Shown here: piece by piece, positions 1 to 10,430 of the stretch
Numbering within the stretch: position 1 is the stretch's first letter
Layout: each line of letters begins with the position of its first letter
NCBI GenBank assembly: GCA_016169945.1
Contig: JADLSH010000277.1
Coordinates: 992,001-1,056,000 of the forward strand
DNA: 64,000 nt
Direction: 5' to 3'
DNA from: Trachythela sp. YZ-2020
Lineage: Eukaryota > Cnidaria > Anthozoa > Malacalcyonacea > Clavulariidae
Position numbers and translations under genes: made by a program
The notes under the pieces: model-generated
Told to the model about the DNA's origin: nothing
Databases searched by the model: none
What the model saw: the letters and a program-made list of their open reading frames with translations, nothing else

Positions 1-560
1 GGCATAAAATGTGCCATTTGATAGCATAGTTCAAATTGTTGTCTTTTAGGTACCAGATATGTTTGCTCAGTTCTGTTGCGTTTCGTTTTGCTTCCGTTTT
101 GAACGAGGCCTTGTAGTTTGCGTATCTGGATTTGAAACTGGTTGCGGTCAGTTCCACGTACGTTTCAGTCGCATTGCCGCTGGTTACTGTAGCACGGTAA
201 ACAATGTCTTTGGAGAGACATTTACCGTCCAGGGGGCACTTTGCATTTTTCGGGCAGTTGCATTTCTTCTCGAGCTCGTGGTCTACGCTGTTCCGCAACA
301 GTTTCTTGTTGTTTCCCTCAATTATTGCTCCCACGTTCGGCATGCAGCTGTACGAAATCTTGATGGTATTCCGATTAAAAATCTTGTGGAGTTTATTATT
401 AGTCGGGAAACATTTATCTATTATATTCAGAAATTTATTGCCGATGTTTGTTTTGACGTTTTGATCGTAAGGGGGGTTGTACTAAACAATGTTGCGTTTT
501 CTCTTTGCTTTCGGTTGATCGGGTTTCTCGTAGTTTAGCTTGTAGTTGTATCCGTTGCCG
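1..560 (-). pseudogene. Penelope-like element fragment a (RT C-terminus and GIY-YIG start)
   Basis: The minus strand reads through the end of a Penelope-type reverse transcriptase into its linked GIY-YIG endonuclease. Visible family signatures are NPPYDQNVKTNIG near 435-480, then NKLHKIFNRNTIKISYSCMPN, a Cys-rich linker (CNCPKNAKCPLDGKCL) and an ELSKHIWYLKDN block close to the window edge. The GIY-YIG core is altered to YVELT. An in-frame stop precedes NPPY where the family has Trp. The 3' part lies outside the window. Such proteins copy RNA and cut target DNA; this copy is broken and probably inactive. Its upstream end lies at the Harbinger insertion. Confidence 0.85.
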
Positions 561-573
561 TTGCAGTCATGCC

Positions 574-576
574 AAT
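574..576. other. 3-bp target site duplication (AAT), left
   Basis: AAT flanks the left Harbinger terminus and is repeated at 3311-3313. Removing the element and one AAT restores a continuous minus-strand Penelope reading frame, NYIGMT, so the boundaries are well supported. Confidence 0.85.
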
Positions 577-622
577 AGAGAGTTTGGGAACGCGACGGGA
601 AGCTGACGACGGCGACGTTGTG
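577..622 (+). repeat. Harbinger left terminal inverted repeat (46 bp)
   Basis: It begins AGAGAGTTTGGGAACGCGAC and is identical over 46 bases to the reverse complement of 3265-3310. This is the presumed transposase binding and cleavage site. Confidence 0.95.
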
Positions 623-771
623 GGACCTGGGACGTGCATAATTAAGTATAATTATCATAATTAAGTCACGAACAAACGTCGCGTGGACGTTGGCGTTCTC
701 CTGACAACGCCATTTTGAGTGATTTGCCGTTGTGTTGACAACGTCAATCTTTTTGTGCTTTTTCCTGCATT

Positions 772-1538
772 ATGGCCGAATCAAACAAGCAAAGGTAAGC
801 CTTTTCACATAAACTATATCCCATTGAACTGATTTTCAGTAATTTAACTCTATTTTTATATTGTTTTGCAGTAAATCTCAAGTCATGAAGACCATGAAGT
901 GGACTGACGAACATGACCTTGAGTTGATTAAAGAAATTTTAACTGAACGTCCCTTTGATCATCCTAAAGGTTCAAGGCAAATAGGACTGGTTTGGGAAAA
1001 GATCGTTGACAGTTTAAATTCAAGAGCAGATATATTGTTCAACTTGAAAGATATAAGGGCTGTACGTGATCGCTATAATTTGTTGGTAAGAAAATACAAA
1101 AAAAAGGAGAGAGAGGAAATTAATGCTACGGGCATTGGCACTGACGAGCCTAGTGAACTTGATGACGCTATAGAGGAAGCTGTCGCTCTTTTTGAGAGTC
1201 AAGAAGAGGGAAGAGAGAAAGAGAAAACTGCAAAAGACGAGGACAGAAGTCAAGCAGAAGATACAAGACTAGTCGCATTAGAAACTATTCGAGAAACAGC
1301 AAAAAGAAAAGCATCAGGAAGGGATTCGTTCCGAGCCAAGAAAACAGCTGTTGTAGAATTCCTAAGAGATAAAGCGAATCAGGAATTTGAGTATAAAAAC
1401 AAAGAGCTGGAGCATAAAACTAAAGAGCTGGAAGTTCGAAAGCAAGAGCTGGAAATAAGGAGCAAGGAGCTAGAAGTGCAAACACAACAAAATCAGAACT
1501 TGTTGAACACTTTGCTTGAATTTGCAAAAAATCGTTAA
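772..1538 (+). CDS. Harbinger MYB/SANT-like DNA-binding protein (2 exons)
   Basis: The accessory protein of the transposon; in this superfamily it binds element DNA and helps the transposase reach the nucleus and the ends. Exon 1 (772-794) starts at ATG with MAESNKQ. A 77-bp GT-AG intron (795-871, ending TTGTTTTGCAG) joins in frame to exon 2 (872-1538), about 229 residues in total. The N-terminal third, KWTDEHDLELIKEIL onward, is a trihelix/MYB-like fold. The C-terminal half is charged, with heptad-like KELEHKTKELEVRKQELE repeats that predict a coiled coil. The internal ATG at 885 could serve if splicing failed, but the spliced start is preferred because it preserves the frame and has consensus splice sites. 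The convergent transposase gene ends 434 bp away. Confidence 0.85.
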
Positions 1539-1971
1539 TTGTACTAGAAATGTAAGTACACTTCTGTATAGTTTGCCATAATTTTGACCATTCTTCATGT
1601 TTAAACTGTGGTGACAAGCAGTATTTCTGGTCTTTGGGTTTTGTTTGAATATATCCGCATGCATGATATGCTTTAATAGTTTTGTAGAGCTGTAAAATGT
1701 AAATAAATGTTTGATTTTACTTTTTACAATATACCATGTGTATTATTTAAAAATAAAAGTTGTTACTTCAAAAAAGTTGATATTATTTTTACTCTGGTTA
1801 GATTATACCCTGCGGGCAAAGTCGCCTCGTAACTACAAAACAACTATAATTTATTCATAGCATTTTTATCTTTCACATACGGTATAAACACACATGTTAT
1901 TTTACCTAAAATATTCGTGTTGAATGTTGTGTTGAATATAAGTCTCGTAAAATATCATCATAATGTGGACA
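1539..1971. other. Intergenic spacer between the convergent Harbinger genes
   Basis: AT-rich DNA between the two stop codons. AATAAA-like signals occur on plus near 1703 and 1753 and would suit polyadenylation of the MYB-like gene. No other coding signal is seen. Confidence 0.5.
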
Positions 1972-3167
1972 TTATGCTTCAGCTCTCCAGAAGTAGTTTT
2001 CTAGTGTTGGTGGGTTGATTTCAAAGTACTCTGATACAATGTTGCCATACAAGCAAGCTAAACTATTTCGCAATATGGCAGATACAATATAAATTTTTCC
2101 AATGGGACTTAACCGTATTTTAAGTTGCTGCTTAAAATCTACGAACTTAAAATACTTGGTTATTTCTCCAAATAACCATTCTACACTGACTCGTACACTG
2201 CTCATTGCCTTGTTGTATTGCCTCGTATCCTCTGTTAATGCTGCGTTATTTCGGAATGGTTGCTGGAGGTGGACCCTTAGGGGATAGGCTGGGTCACCAT
2301 ATAGACATAATGGGGTGCCATCTGGTGCAAAGGCATTCTGTCTGAGGTCTTGCATCAAGCCTGACTCTCCAAGTATACGTGCATCATGCATTCTTCCCTC
2401 TAAGCAAAAGAAAAGACCAAAAAGAATGTCTTTGTTCAATATGTATTGAAGTATATATCAAAGAATACAGTAAATGTTAAAAAAGTACTAAAAGAAAAAT
2501 TACCCCATGGTCCAGACAGGTTTGCTATCAGACCATTTGGAATACATATACTCTGAAACTTGATTGCATGTAATCTCTTATGACCATTGTAAACAATCCT
2601 TTGATTAACACTGGGTCTGCAAATTGGTCTAACTGTGCCGTCAATGAAACCAAAGCATGTTAGGAGAGGAGAGCCTTTGGCGTGAATTGCATTTGCATAG
2701 GATGTCAGATTTTCTGGAGTTAGAAATGGTTGATTCCAGCTTTGTAATCTAAAGTAATGGTTGTTGTAAACATGATTGATTGCATATTGAGTAATCTTGC
2801 ATAGTTCAGGCACTGATCGGCCAAACATAGGAACCATATCACAGTATCGCACTGGGTAAGCGAATCTTTTAAGCAGAATACACAAAGCTTCCAATCCAGG
2901 ACAGTCTGTAGCATGTGGGATGACAACCCATTCCGGAAATTGAAGTGCTTTTTGCAACCGTGGAATGTCTTGTTTGTCAAACCGAAACTCAACTTTGCAC
3001 GTAAGTTCATCAATGGTTTCCCAGTCAAATGGATTGTATTCCCGATAAGGGAAGTTTGAGTGCCTATTTGGTGACATATTTAAGTAGTCCTGAAGAAATA
3101 ATAGCTCTTCGTCTGATATTAAACCATCATTGTACGACAAAAGGAGAGTGTCAAAAACTGCATCCAT
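1972..3167 (-). CDS. PIF/Harbinger DDE transposase (2 exons)
   Basis: The nuclease that excises and integrates the element. Exon 1 runs 3167-2504 from MDAVFDTLL. A 104-bp GT-AG intron (2503-2400) splits the Trp-Glu junction, and exon 2 runs 2399-1972, about 363 residues in total, normal for the family. The N-terminal half holds the helix-turn-helix region. The catalytic triad is visible as the Asp of GFIDGTVRPICRP, the Asp of YGDPAYP and the Glu of VEWLFGEI. No stop or frameshift remains after splicing. It faces the MYB-like gene tail to tail within shared 46-bp TIRs. Splice sites are inferred from consensus and frame, and the start from the first Met of the open frame. Confidence 0.92.
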
Positions 3168-3264
3168 TTTGAATTTACAAAACTTTAAATATTACCGCCA
3201 AACAGATTTCTGGCGGCAACGGCGACGTTTCCGTAATGAATTCTTTCCCAGGCCCCTGCTCGGT

Positions 3265-3310
3265 CACAACGTCGCCGTCGTCAGCTTCCCGTCGCGTTCC
3301 CAAACTCTCT
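3265..3310 (-). repeat. Harbinger right terminal inverted repeat (46 bp)
   Basis: Exact reverse complement of 577-622, followed by AAT at 3311-3313, the right copy of the target duplication. Confidence 0.95.
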
Positions 3311-3479
3311 AATGTAATTTCTGATCGTGTTTGTGTTGCTTACTGTGACTGCTGCTTTGTATACGATGTCCCTAGTCATGCATTGTTTTTGAAGCGGGCA
3401 AATGGTGTTTTCTCTACAACTGCAATTGGTAGTGTCCCTGTCCTGTGGCTTGTTGTTCCTAGACCCCTAGGAACTTGAC
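3311..3479 (-). pseudogene. Penelope-like element fragment b (Cys linker and GIY-YIG start)
   Basis: The minus strand encodes a Cys-rich linker then MTRDIVYKAAVTVSNTNT ending in NYI, which joins GMT across the Harbinger insertion. The stretch is closely related in inverted orientation to plus-strand 3964-4130. It is a short broken piece; the Harbinger landed within its GIY-YIG signature. Confidence 0.8.
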
Positions 3480-3500
3480 TTCTGTGGCTTGGTGTTCATG

Positions 3501-3581
3501 ATGATCATCTATACATAAATATGCACTCTGATGCACCCCAATGACGATCCACTATACATAAATATGCACTCTAATCACCCA
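3501..3581. repeat. Tandem duplication of about 40 bp
   Basis: Two imperfect copies (3501-3540 and 3541-3581) share CTATACATAAATATGCACTCT. They lie exactly between the inverted Penelope fragments b and c. Confidence 0.7.
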
Positions 3582-3604
3582 CCGAGCATCACAAGGCAAC
3601 TACC

Positions 3605-4600
3605 TGCATCAATTAACAAGCGCATCGCACTTCTTTCATCAGATGAGCACTGAAACTTTTCAGGAATCTGCACCCATATATCAGAACGCACTTAGGCATA
3701 GCAGCTTTAATCATGAACTTAGCTACACTCAGCACACACCGCAACAGCAACGCAGGAATAGGCAACGCAATATCATTTGGTTCAACCCACCATTTAGCAT
3801 GCAAGAGTGTTAGCACAAACATAGGACGTAATTTCCTTAGTCTAATTGACAAACATTTTCCACCGCACCACAAGCTCCATAAATTTTTTAACGGAAATAC
3901 AGTTAAAGTAAGTTATAGCTGCATGAACAATATTAAGTCAGTAATCACTAAACACAATGCACGCATATCTAGAAATAACAAGCCACAGGAGAGGAACACG
4001 CACCATGCAATTGCAGTTGTAGAGAAGACACCATTTGCCCGCTTCAAAAACAATGCATGACTAGGGACATAGGCCTAGTATACAAAGCAACAGTCACAGT
4101 AAGCAACACAAACACGATCAAAAATTACATTGGCATGACTGGAACCACATTCAAAGAGCGATTGGCCAACCACACTAAATCTTTTCAGCATAAAAAGCAT
4201 GCAAATGACACGGAACTTTCGAAATATATTTGGACATTGAAAGAAAATAATAAGGATTTCAGTATTAATTGGCAAATTTTAAAACATTCTATTTCGTATA
4301 CGGGAGGATCAAAACGATGCAATTTATGTTTAGAAGAAAAATTTTGTATTTTGAAAGAAAAAAACAAGGATTGTTTACTCAACAAAAGAGCTGAAATAAT
4401 TTCACGATGTCGTCATCGTAACAAATTTCGCGTAAACAACGCAAACAAAGCCATGCATGCACACATTGTCTCCCACACACACTCCCACGCTCCGGCAGGA
4501 AGCATATAAGCGGTCATTTCTTTCGATACTTGTAAACTGCCTGATGATTCTTTTACAGATGAAACAGCCTGTTGCAGACAAGTTTTGAGGTAAGCGAAAA
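3605..4600 (+). pseudogene. Penelope-like element fragment c (RT C-terminus plus GIY-YIG domain)
   Basis: The plus strand encodes the end of a Penelope RT (INKRIALLSSDEH, IIWFNPPFSM near 3777, NIGRNFLSLIDKHFPP, KVSYSCMNN). The Cys linker follows, then a full GIY-YIG endonuclease from 4057: NYIGMTGTTFKERLANHT, ELSKYIWTLKENNKDF, CNLCLEEKFCILK, ending in the LLNKRAEIISRCRHRNKF signature typical of Penelope proteins. Frame changes occur near 3652, 3808 and 4005, and two extra residues interrupt DIVYK. The 3' flank (4540-4600) keeps a Penelope-like tail. It is head to head with fragment b, an arrangement common for Penelope insertions. Non-functional as it stands. Confidence 0.88.
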
Positions 4601-4846
4601 TCTATAATTTGCTCTAACTATATGTTGTCGAGCACTCTTTGCGTTTCGTAGACCTAAACCTACACGTTTAAAACCGACCTCAAGATTATAGTCATAATAA
4701 CGAAGTTGAGGGCGTTGTATAATCCTGCCAGTTAGGCTATTCCAGTCGGTCAGATACTCAATTTATACTTCATTCAAGGAGCCACTCAGTGAAGGGAAAC
4801 AACCCATTAATCGTAAGTTAGCTGTAAAGCAAACTTAACTCCTTAC

Positions 4847-4933
4847 CTCGACTGCGTGTGCTAAGTCGTGAAGTGGAACCAACATGTTCCAATACTGAAG
4901 ACTTGTTCACGGTTTTCTTCGATGGGCCACCAT
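4847..4933 (-). other. E1 exon-like module, copy 1 (87 bp)
   Basis: The minus strand is open between an AG acceptor (ATTTTATAG) and a GTAAGG donor, phase 1 at both ends, encoding GGPSKKTVNKSSVLEH... Compared with copy 2 it lacks nine codons, an in-frame deletion. Confidence 0.55.
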
Positions 4934-5086
4934 CTATAAAATATATTTGTAGTTAACACAGAGGTATATCCAGAGATATACTTGAGGGTATGTAATATCA
5001 AACTAACAGCAAAATATAACAGAAAGATCGGCATTTTGAGTGAAGACTTTCTTCTGTATATTATTAGCCTAAAGAGTATAGGCTAA

Positions 5087-5317
5087 CGCCTGTATTCTAA
5101 AAGCTCACTCACACTCACACTCAAAGAGTGGAGGTTCAATCTAAGCTTCCCTTGAGTGTCAGTGCTATTTTTGAATAGCTGGAGGGCGAGTACTCACATA
5201 GTATGGTACGGCACTAACCCTCCAGCTTTTCAAAAACAGCACTGACACTCAAATTAAGCTCAGATTGAACCTTCACTCTTTGAGTGTGAGTGTGAGTGAG
5301 CTTTTAGAATACAGGCG
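5087..5317. mobile_element. Foldback MITE (231 bp) with TAA target duplication
   Basis: Nearly the whole element is two inverted arms of about 100 bp (CGCCTGTATTCTAAAAGCTC... and its complement) around a short centre. TAA at 5084-5086 and 5318-5320 flanks it. The homologous H copy at 12560-12580 has one TAA and no insert, so the ends are fixed. The superfamily is not identified; a 3-bp TAA duplication would suit a Harbinger derivative. Confidence 0.85.
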
Positions 5318-5721
5318 TAAGTCTTACAAACCCTCAAGTATATCGTTTGTCACTAGCTTCTATTTGGGTGCACTGATAAGACTATACTCAAGTGCCAATG
5401 ATGCGAGAACGCTCTAGGAGGTATGTGGCATTTGTCTCCACCCGAAATATCGAAATTTAGTGTCTCTTCGCGACGTTTCCTGCATTTGGACATATCATTA
5501 TTAACATTCTGCAGGTCGTGAAGTGATTTTAATGAAATCAACAGGTCAATCAGTCTACTACTAATAATAATAATAATAATATTTATTTCCAGGAAGCTTT
5601 CTCACAAAGTGATTTTCATAAAGGTCCTGAACTCAATTTACAAAGTTACAAACAAAGGAATACATGCAAACTACATAATTATGAAAATACTAACGATATC
5701 ATATACAAAAAGTTCAAAATT

Positions 5722-8640
5722 AGTTTAAAAAGTTACTCCTAAATGTTGATATACTATTCGAAAGTCTTGTCTGTCTGTTCAAGTTGTTCCACTCTGATAC
5801 GGCCTGATATTCCAATCTTTGTTTCCCCCAATTCCTTGACACCCTGGGCAGCCTTAAATTGTCTCTGTTTCGTGTATTATAGTTGTGTATCTCACTGTTG
5901 GTTAAAAATTCAAACTCATGCGAGGTTAAATTATTTATACATTTAAAAACCAATAAGCACCTATGATACAATATTCGTTGCTCTAGAGTGATCCAGTTGA
6001 GAGTGTTTTGCGCGTCGGTTGCCGATGAGAGTAGTGGTCTGTCTAAGACAATCTTGGCGGCCTTATTCTGCAGTACTTGGAGATTCTTCATTAGCATTGT
6101 ATTGTTTTTGTCTCCCCAAACACAATATCCGCATAGTCGAAGATTGGGAGTACGAGACTGTTATAAAAAAGGATTCGTGCATTAAGTGGTAGCAAGTATT
6201 TTATCCTACGAAGTAAACCTAAGCGTTGATTGATTATATGTTCTGACCAGGTAAAATTGGCAGTGGTGGTAACATCTAAGTACTTGAAATTGCTAGCGCT
6301 GGAGATTTCAGTATTGCTGACGGAAATGGACATCGGAGATACATTGCATAATTTTCTATCACTGCCTATAATCATTGATCGAGTTTTACTTAAGTTCAGT
6401 GTCAGCTTATTTTCCTTCAGCCAAATTGCCATCTTAAGTAGATCTTCATTAAGATTTCTTTCAAGTTCAGTTACATCTGAGGCGTAGCAATACAGAACTG
6501 TGTCGTCCGCATACTGTACAAGGAAACATTGCAATTATTTGTAATACTGGATAGATCGTTTACATATACGAGAAAAAGTAACGGTCCCAAAATGCTTCCC
6601 TGGGGTACGCCAAAGGTGATAGGAAGAGCATCCGACAATTCGCTTCCACAAGTTTGAGTGCTTTTGTCGGAAACCAAACTGTTTGTTCGTGCATGAGCAA
6701 GTTGTTAGCACTTAGGTGGTTGTACAGTTGTGAGTGAACGGTTCTTTCCAAGATCTTACTGAGAGTAGGCAAGATTGAGATAGGACGATAGTTTGTGGGA
6801 TTGTCGAAGTTACCTGATTTGAATAGAGCCGTGACCTTAGCGCATTTCCAAATTTCAGGGAAATTGTTGCCGTTGATGGACAGATTTAGCAGTTTTGTGA
6901 CAGACTGGTAGATTGAGCAAGACGCACATTTCAGAAGTCTTGCGCTTATTTTGTCTAAACCGATGGCCTTGTTAGTCTTCAAAGTTTGGAGTTGTCTAAG
7001 AACATAAGATTCTTGGATTTCTTCGAGCTCAAACGTTGTTTCAGGGGCATAAGAGGGACTTGTTGAAAACATTTGTGAAGCAGTTGTAAACTTTGCAGAT
7101 AGAGATTTCCCGACTGAAGCAAAATAAATGTTAAGGGCTGTAGCAATAGATTTAGAGTCTGTGTGTTTAACTCCGTCAGCAACAATGCACTGCGGGTTCG
7201 AGGATTTATTATTGCGTGATGAAACTTCGTTAACTGCCTTCCACATCTTTCCAGAGTCACCTTTACTTTGTTCAATTAGCTCGCAGTAGTATTTGGACTT
7301 GGCCGATTTAACTTCTTTATTAACAAAGTTTCTTAATTTTTTGTACATATTCCAGTGATATGGTGTATTAGACTTCAACGCTTTGCGGTGATGGTAATCG
7401 CGATCTCGCATCGCTTCGCTGATCATGTTATTCATCCATGGTACTTGCACGCCCTTAACATGACGACTTTTAACTGGCACATGGGCATCGGCGATTTCAC
7501 AGAACAATTTGTTCCACATGAGAACTGCATTATCAACATTGCTTTCATTTTCTATAATGTGCCAAGGAACGTTATTTAAGTCTCGGGTGAAAGTGTTGGT
7601 ATCAAAAGATTTGTATGAGCGGTATTCAATTGTTCTAGGGGGAGCCTTTGTTACACCAGATTTTACCACACAATAAACTAAGGAATGATCACTAAGTGAT
7701 AATGAGACAACACCGAAGTCGACAATACGATGTCCATTATTGACAAAGACCAAATCAATAACCAAGTGATGTTAGTTATCCTTGTTGGCTCGGTTATAAT
7801 TTGAGACATAGGCTATCCACGGAACGTGCAAAATTCATAAGTTTTTGTTTGTTCCGTTTGCAGCTATCAGTGGTCTTCGATGAAAGGTCTATGTTGAAAT
7901 CACCCAATAGAATCAGCTCATATTTATCTAGATCTATCATGGACAAGCGTTCATCAAGTTCAGAGATAAATCCTGTACAGTCTTGATCAGGAGCTCTGTA
8001 GATGCAGCATATCAGAAGAGGCTTGCAAACTTTACGAATGAGTTCAACCCATATGCATTCATTTTCTCCAATATTAAGATCGTCCCGAACCCGAAATTGC
8101 AGGCCATCTCTTAGGTAAATGATAGTTCCGCCTCCGGATTTAGAACCTTGTCTGTCACGTCTTGCGCATGATCATCACAAGCCAGGTAGCTGTATCTTAG
8201 AGTCCAAGATGGCCGTTGAGTCCAGCCATGTTTCTGAAAAGGTTAAAATATCAAAAGAGTTCTCGCTTAACAGTTCAAGGCGGATTTGGTCGATCTTGTT
8301 TCGTAAGCTGCGAACATTCAAGTGAGCAATCTTCAACCCCCGATTCTTTTTGGTGTCATTAAGGAATTTGAAACCGGGGTTAAGTTCTATATCCCCAGAT
8401 CGAGAGAGAGATCAGTAGCATAGCCAACGAGGCACGCTGGAAAAGCTTACAGGTCAAGAGGGATGGATTCACAACCTTAAGTTCGCAGGTCACCTTTCGA
8501 ACGAAGAAAGCTTTGATTTCGGGTCGTGAGGCCGATTGTGAGATGAGGTAAATAGTATTATCCTTAAACGCGGTTTTGTTCCAAGGGCTTGGACGTTCAG
8601 AGCTATTAAGAGACACGACATATAACTAGGCACAAGAGGC
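5722..8640 (-). pseudogene. LINE endonuclease/reverse transcriptase ORF, broken
   Basis: This encoded the LINE protein that nicks target DNA and primes reverse transcription. In minus order: HLNVRSLRNKIDQIRLEL with FSETWLDSTAI (endonuclease start, near 8320-8180), GGGTIIYLRDG, LLGDFNIDL, DLVFVNN and SDHSLVYCV (end of the endonuclease, near 7690). The RT palm follows with [37 protein letters not shown] (near 6610-6550) and YADDTVLY (near 6505), then a thumb region ending at 5720. There are in-frame stops near 8175 and 7780 and frame changes near 8400 and 6540. About 100 codons are missing after LLMHEQ (near 6690), removing the first catalytic-Asp block of the RT. It cannot make active enzyme. 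Confidence 0.88.
8373..8396 (-). other. 2A-like ribosome-skipping motif (GDIELNPG-F)
   Basis: Minus strand SRSGDIELNPGF lies just before the endonuclease. It matches the D-I/V-E-x-N-P-G core of 2A-like peptides, and a hydrophobic run (ASLAMLLISL) stands upstream as in known examples. The last residue is Phe rather than Pro, and a GA-repeat frameshift separates the two halves. 2A-like sequences are known from CR1-type LINEs of other invertebrates; use here is inference. Confidence 0.6.
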
Positions 8641-8690
8641 ATCTGGACGCCATCGGGAATTCCCCGAGTGTTGTTGAACTTTAAATAGCG

Positions 8691-9319
8691 GAAATAACCG
8701 TTGGAAATGAGTAAAATTGTTATTATTTTATTTCTTCTTTAAGAGTATACACGAAACTTGCTGGTGATATTAAGTTGGTATGTAACTATAAATTGACCAA
8801 GTTTTAACGACGTATACCAAATAGTACTATAGATGTTGCCAAAAGTAAAAAAACAGACTTGAGTATAAATTCATGTACTGGAGCCTAGACATATAATATA
8901 TTCCAAAATCCAACCTACGAAATATTAAAAACGAGATAATTCAAATTGTATGATACTTGAACACACCAAGCTTTGATAAAATAGTACGATAACAAAACGC
9001 TGTATATATCAGAAATTTTGAGACAAAATCCAACACACAAACGTAATTATACGACGATATATACACCAACTTGCAGCGGGAGACGCAATATATGTCAAAT
9101 ATTACAAGACAGTACGCAACAAATGCAAAAGTACAATTTAGACACGAAATAAACCACAAAACTTAACAAAGTATATATCAAAATGTTCACAGCGACGAGA
9201 TAAGTACAGATATCACAGTTAAATTCACAAGCGAGGCACGCGGGACGAGAAAATCACGTACAAAGACGGTAATACACAAGTGATCCAATCCAATTATCCA
9301 ATTAATCAATTGATAAATG
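8691..9319. other. No gene seen; possible LINE 5' UTR
   Basis: AT-rich sequence with no convincing open frame or protein similarity. It lies between the LINE coding part and the resumption of repeat H. Confidence 0.4.
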
Positions 9320-9810
9320 TTTTACTAAAATGATGCATAATGCATACCTCAACCGCATAATGAATCTTTTTTGGCACTCATTTGCAGCCAAATTCTGACC
9401 TTCTATACTAACCACAATTCGTTTGTAAAATATCAAAATATGTGTGTACAATATACTCTGTGTGTTGATTATTACATTACTTTTGTATTATTCGGACTCT
9501 CATATACAAATCTTTATCCATTTCCATCCAAGTTTATTTTCAATTTGAAAAGCCAGTTTATCTTCTAGGCAAATTAGTATTAAAATTGAGACAAAAAGGT
9601 TTGAGAACTGAAATTTTCAGGAAGAAAGTATCTGAATATTTGGATTTCATAGAGTACTTGTTGGAGATCAAACAAGGGACTTAGCTAAAATTTTAGATTT
9701 TGCAAGTGTTTCTTAATTTCAAGGGAGTTTAACTGTCAATTTCCCAGCATAGCCCAAAGAACCGTTCCAGTTATGCTCGTCAACAATCATTTTAATTGAG
9801 ACTTTCATGT
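9320..9810. repeat. Repeat H, copy H1 right part
   Basis: Continues the H1 copy interrupted at 5557. Blocks shared with other copies are TAATGCATACCTCAACCGCA, GGCACTCATTTGCAGCC, TTTATTATTACATTACTTTT-like DNA and an open stretch with KLRQKGLRTEIFRKKVSEYL on plus. It ends in the GACCGTTCCAGTTATGC-like block that precedes BEL/Pao integrase remnants here and at 56.8 kb. Confidence 0.75.
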
Positions 9811-10430
9811 GTTATTCTGTACAAAAAGCATCTAAAGCGTCACATCGCACGTCGTGTTCGACCTAGAGTGATACACACAGACAACGGGGGAACTTTTGTC
9901 GAAACAACAATGTGGTTATAAGTCGTCAGCAAAGATGAGCGGTTACAAACGTTTTTGGAGGACCAGGAAATACAGTCTGTGGAAGTTCAACCTGTCTATA
10001 GTTCCTTCGTGGGGTATGCAATTTGAACGCCATATCCGGATCTGGAAGAAAGCCACGTACAAAACGATCTGCGCGGGACCCTGAGATGGGTTGAGTTAGT
10101 TAGGTGATTCTTGATTTAGAAATCCGAATTAAACGGCGACCTTCATCGCGCGTAGAAGATGACCTAGAAATGCCTACCCTCAACCCTCAACGTTCATTAC
10201 TCGAACAACAGCAGTGGCGCGAAGAGAACAAGGAACTTAGAAAGCAAGCCAGTAATTTAATGTCCTGCAAGGACGCATTGTGGCGAGGTCGTTGAAATAA
10301 TACATGAATGCTCTAACGAAAGACACTACGAATCACGTTCGAAGGTTGTTCGAAATCTCCTTAGTAGAAGTGGTCCTCGTTAAGTGAGATTAGAAGAACA
10401 GAGGGACAGCTGACCTCAAAACTTTAAATC
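9811..10430 (+). pseudogene. BEL/Pao integrase remnant
   Basis: Short plus-strand stretches in shifting frames match the integrase catalytic core: VIHTDNGGTF (first conserved Asp), then WKFNLSIVPSWGMQFERHI (the W-x-FN-P-x-x-P-H-x-G-G region) near 9980-10040, then a tail with an RPL-like segment and WREENKELRKQ. Several stops and frame changes occur. The same remnant, differently decayed, is at 56.85-57.24 kb next to the same gypsy-like fragment. Confidence 0.7.

Larger units (their letters stand above)
577..3310. mobile_element. PIF/Harbinger DNA transposon, apparently complete
   Basis: The element is 2,734 bp long, with perfect 46-bp terminal inverted repeats and a 3-bp AAT duplication. It carries the two convergent genes of the superfamily: a MYB/SANT-like DNA-binding protein on plus and a DDE transposase on minus, each with one short intron. 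Both frames are uninterrupted once the introns are removed. It sits inside Penelope-derived DNA. Identical TIRs and open genes imply a recent insertion that may still be autonomous; activity is inferred, not shown. Confidence 0.93.
4676..5556. repeat. Dispersed repeat H, copy H1 left part
   Basis: First copy of a multi-block sequence that recurs near 11.5, 12.7-23.4, 30.3, 50.0, 55.2 and 59.5-62.1 kb. Landmarks in order are a CATAATAACGAAGTTGAGGGCG block, CAGATACTCAATTTATACTTCATTC, the E1 module, TTTTGAGTG...GACTTTCTTCTGTAT, and CTATACTCAAGTGCCAA. It is interrupted at 5087-5317 by a foldback element and at 5557 by a LINE, and resumes at about 9320. It is not clear whether H is a transposon or a duplicated host locus. 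Confidence 0.8.
5557..8690 (-). mobile_element. CR1/L2-like non-LTR retrotransposon (LINE)
   Basis: Read on minus, the element has a 2A-like motif, an apurinic-type endonuclease, a reverse transcriptase and a 3' end of (TTA)n at 5557-5580, the simple-repeat tail of this LINE group. It splits repeat H, whose next block resumes near 9320. The 5' limit is uncertain; 8690-9320 may be its 5' UTR. Confidence 0.88.

Noticed and set aside
4057..4509. GIY-YIG domain as a stand-alone repair or homing nuclease
   Set aside because: The upstream RT C-terminus, Cys linker and RAEIISRCRHRNKF tail identify it as Penelope.
9335..9400. Second exon candidate in H on minus (LAANECQK block)
   Set aside because: The block is conserved, but start and end phases differ between copies and the tandem-unit version has an extra base, so coding is not supported.
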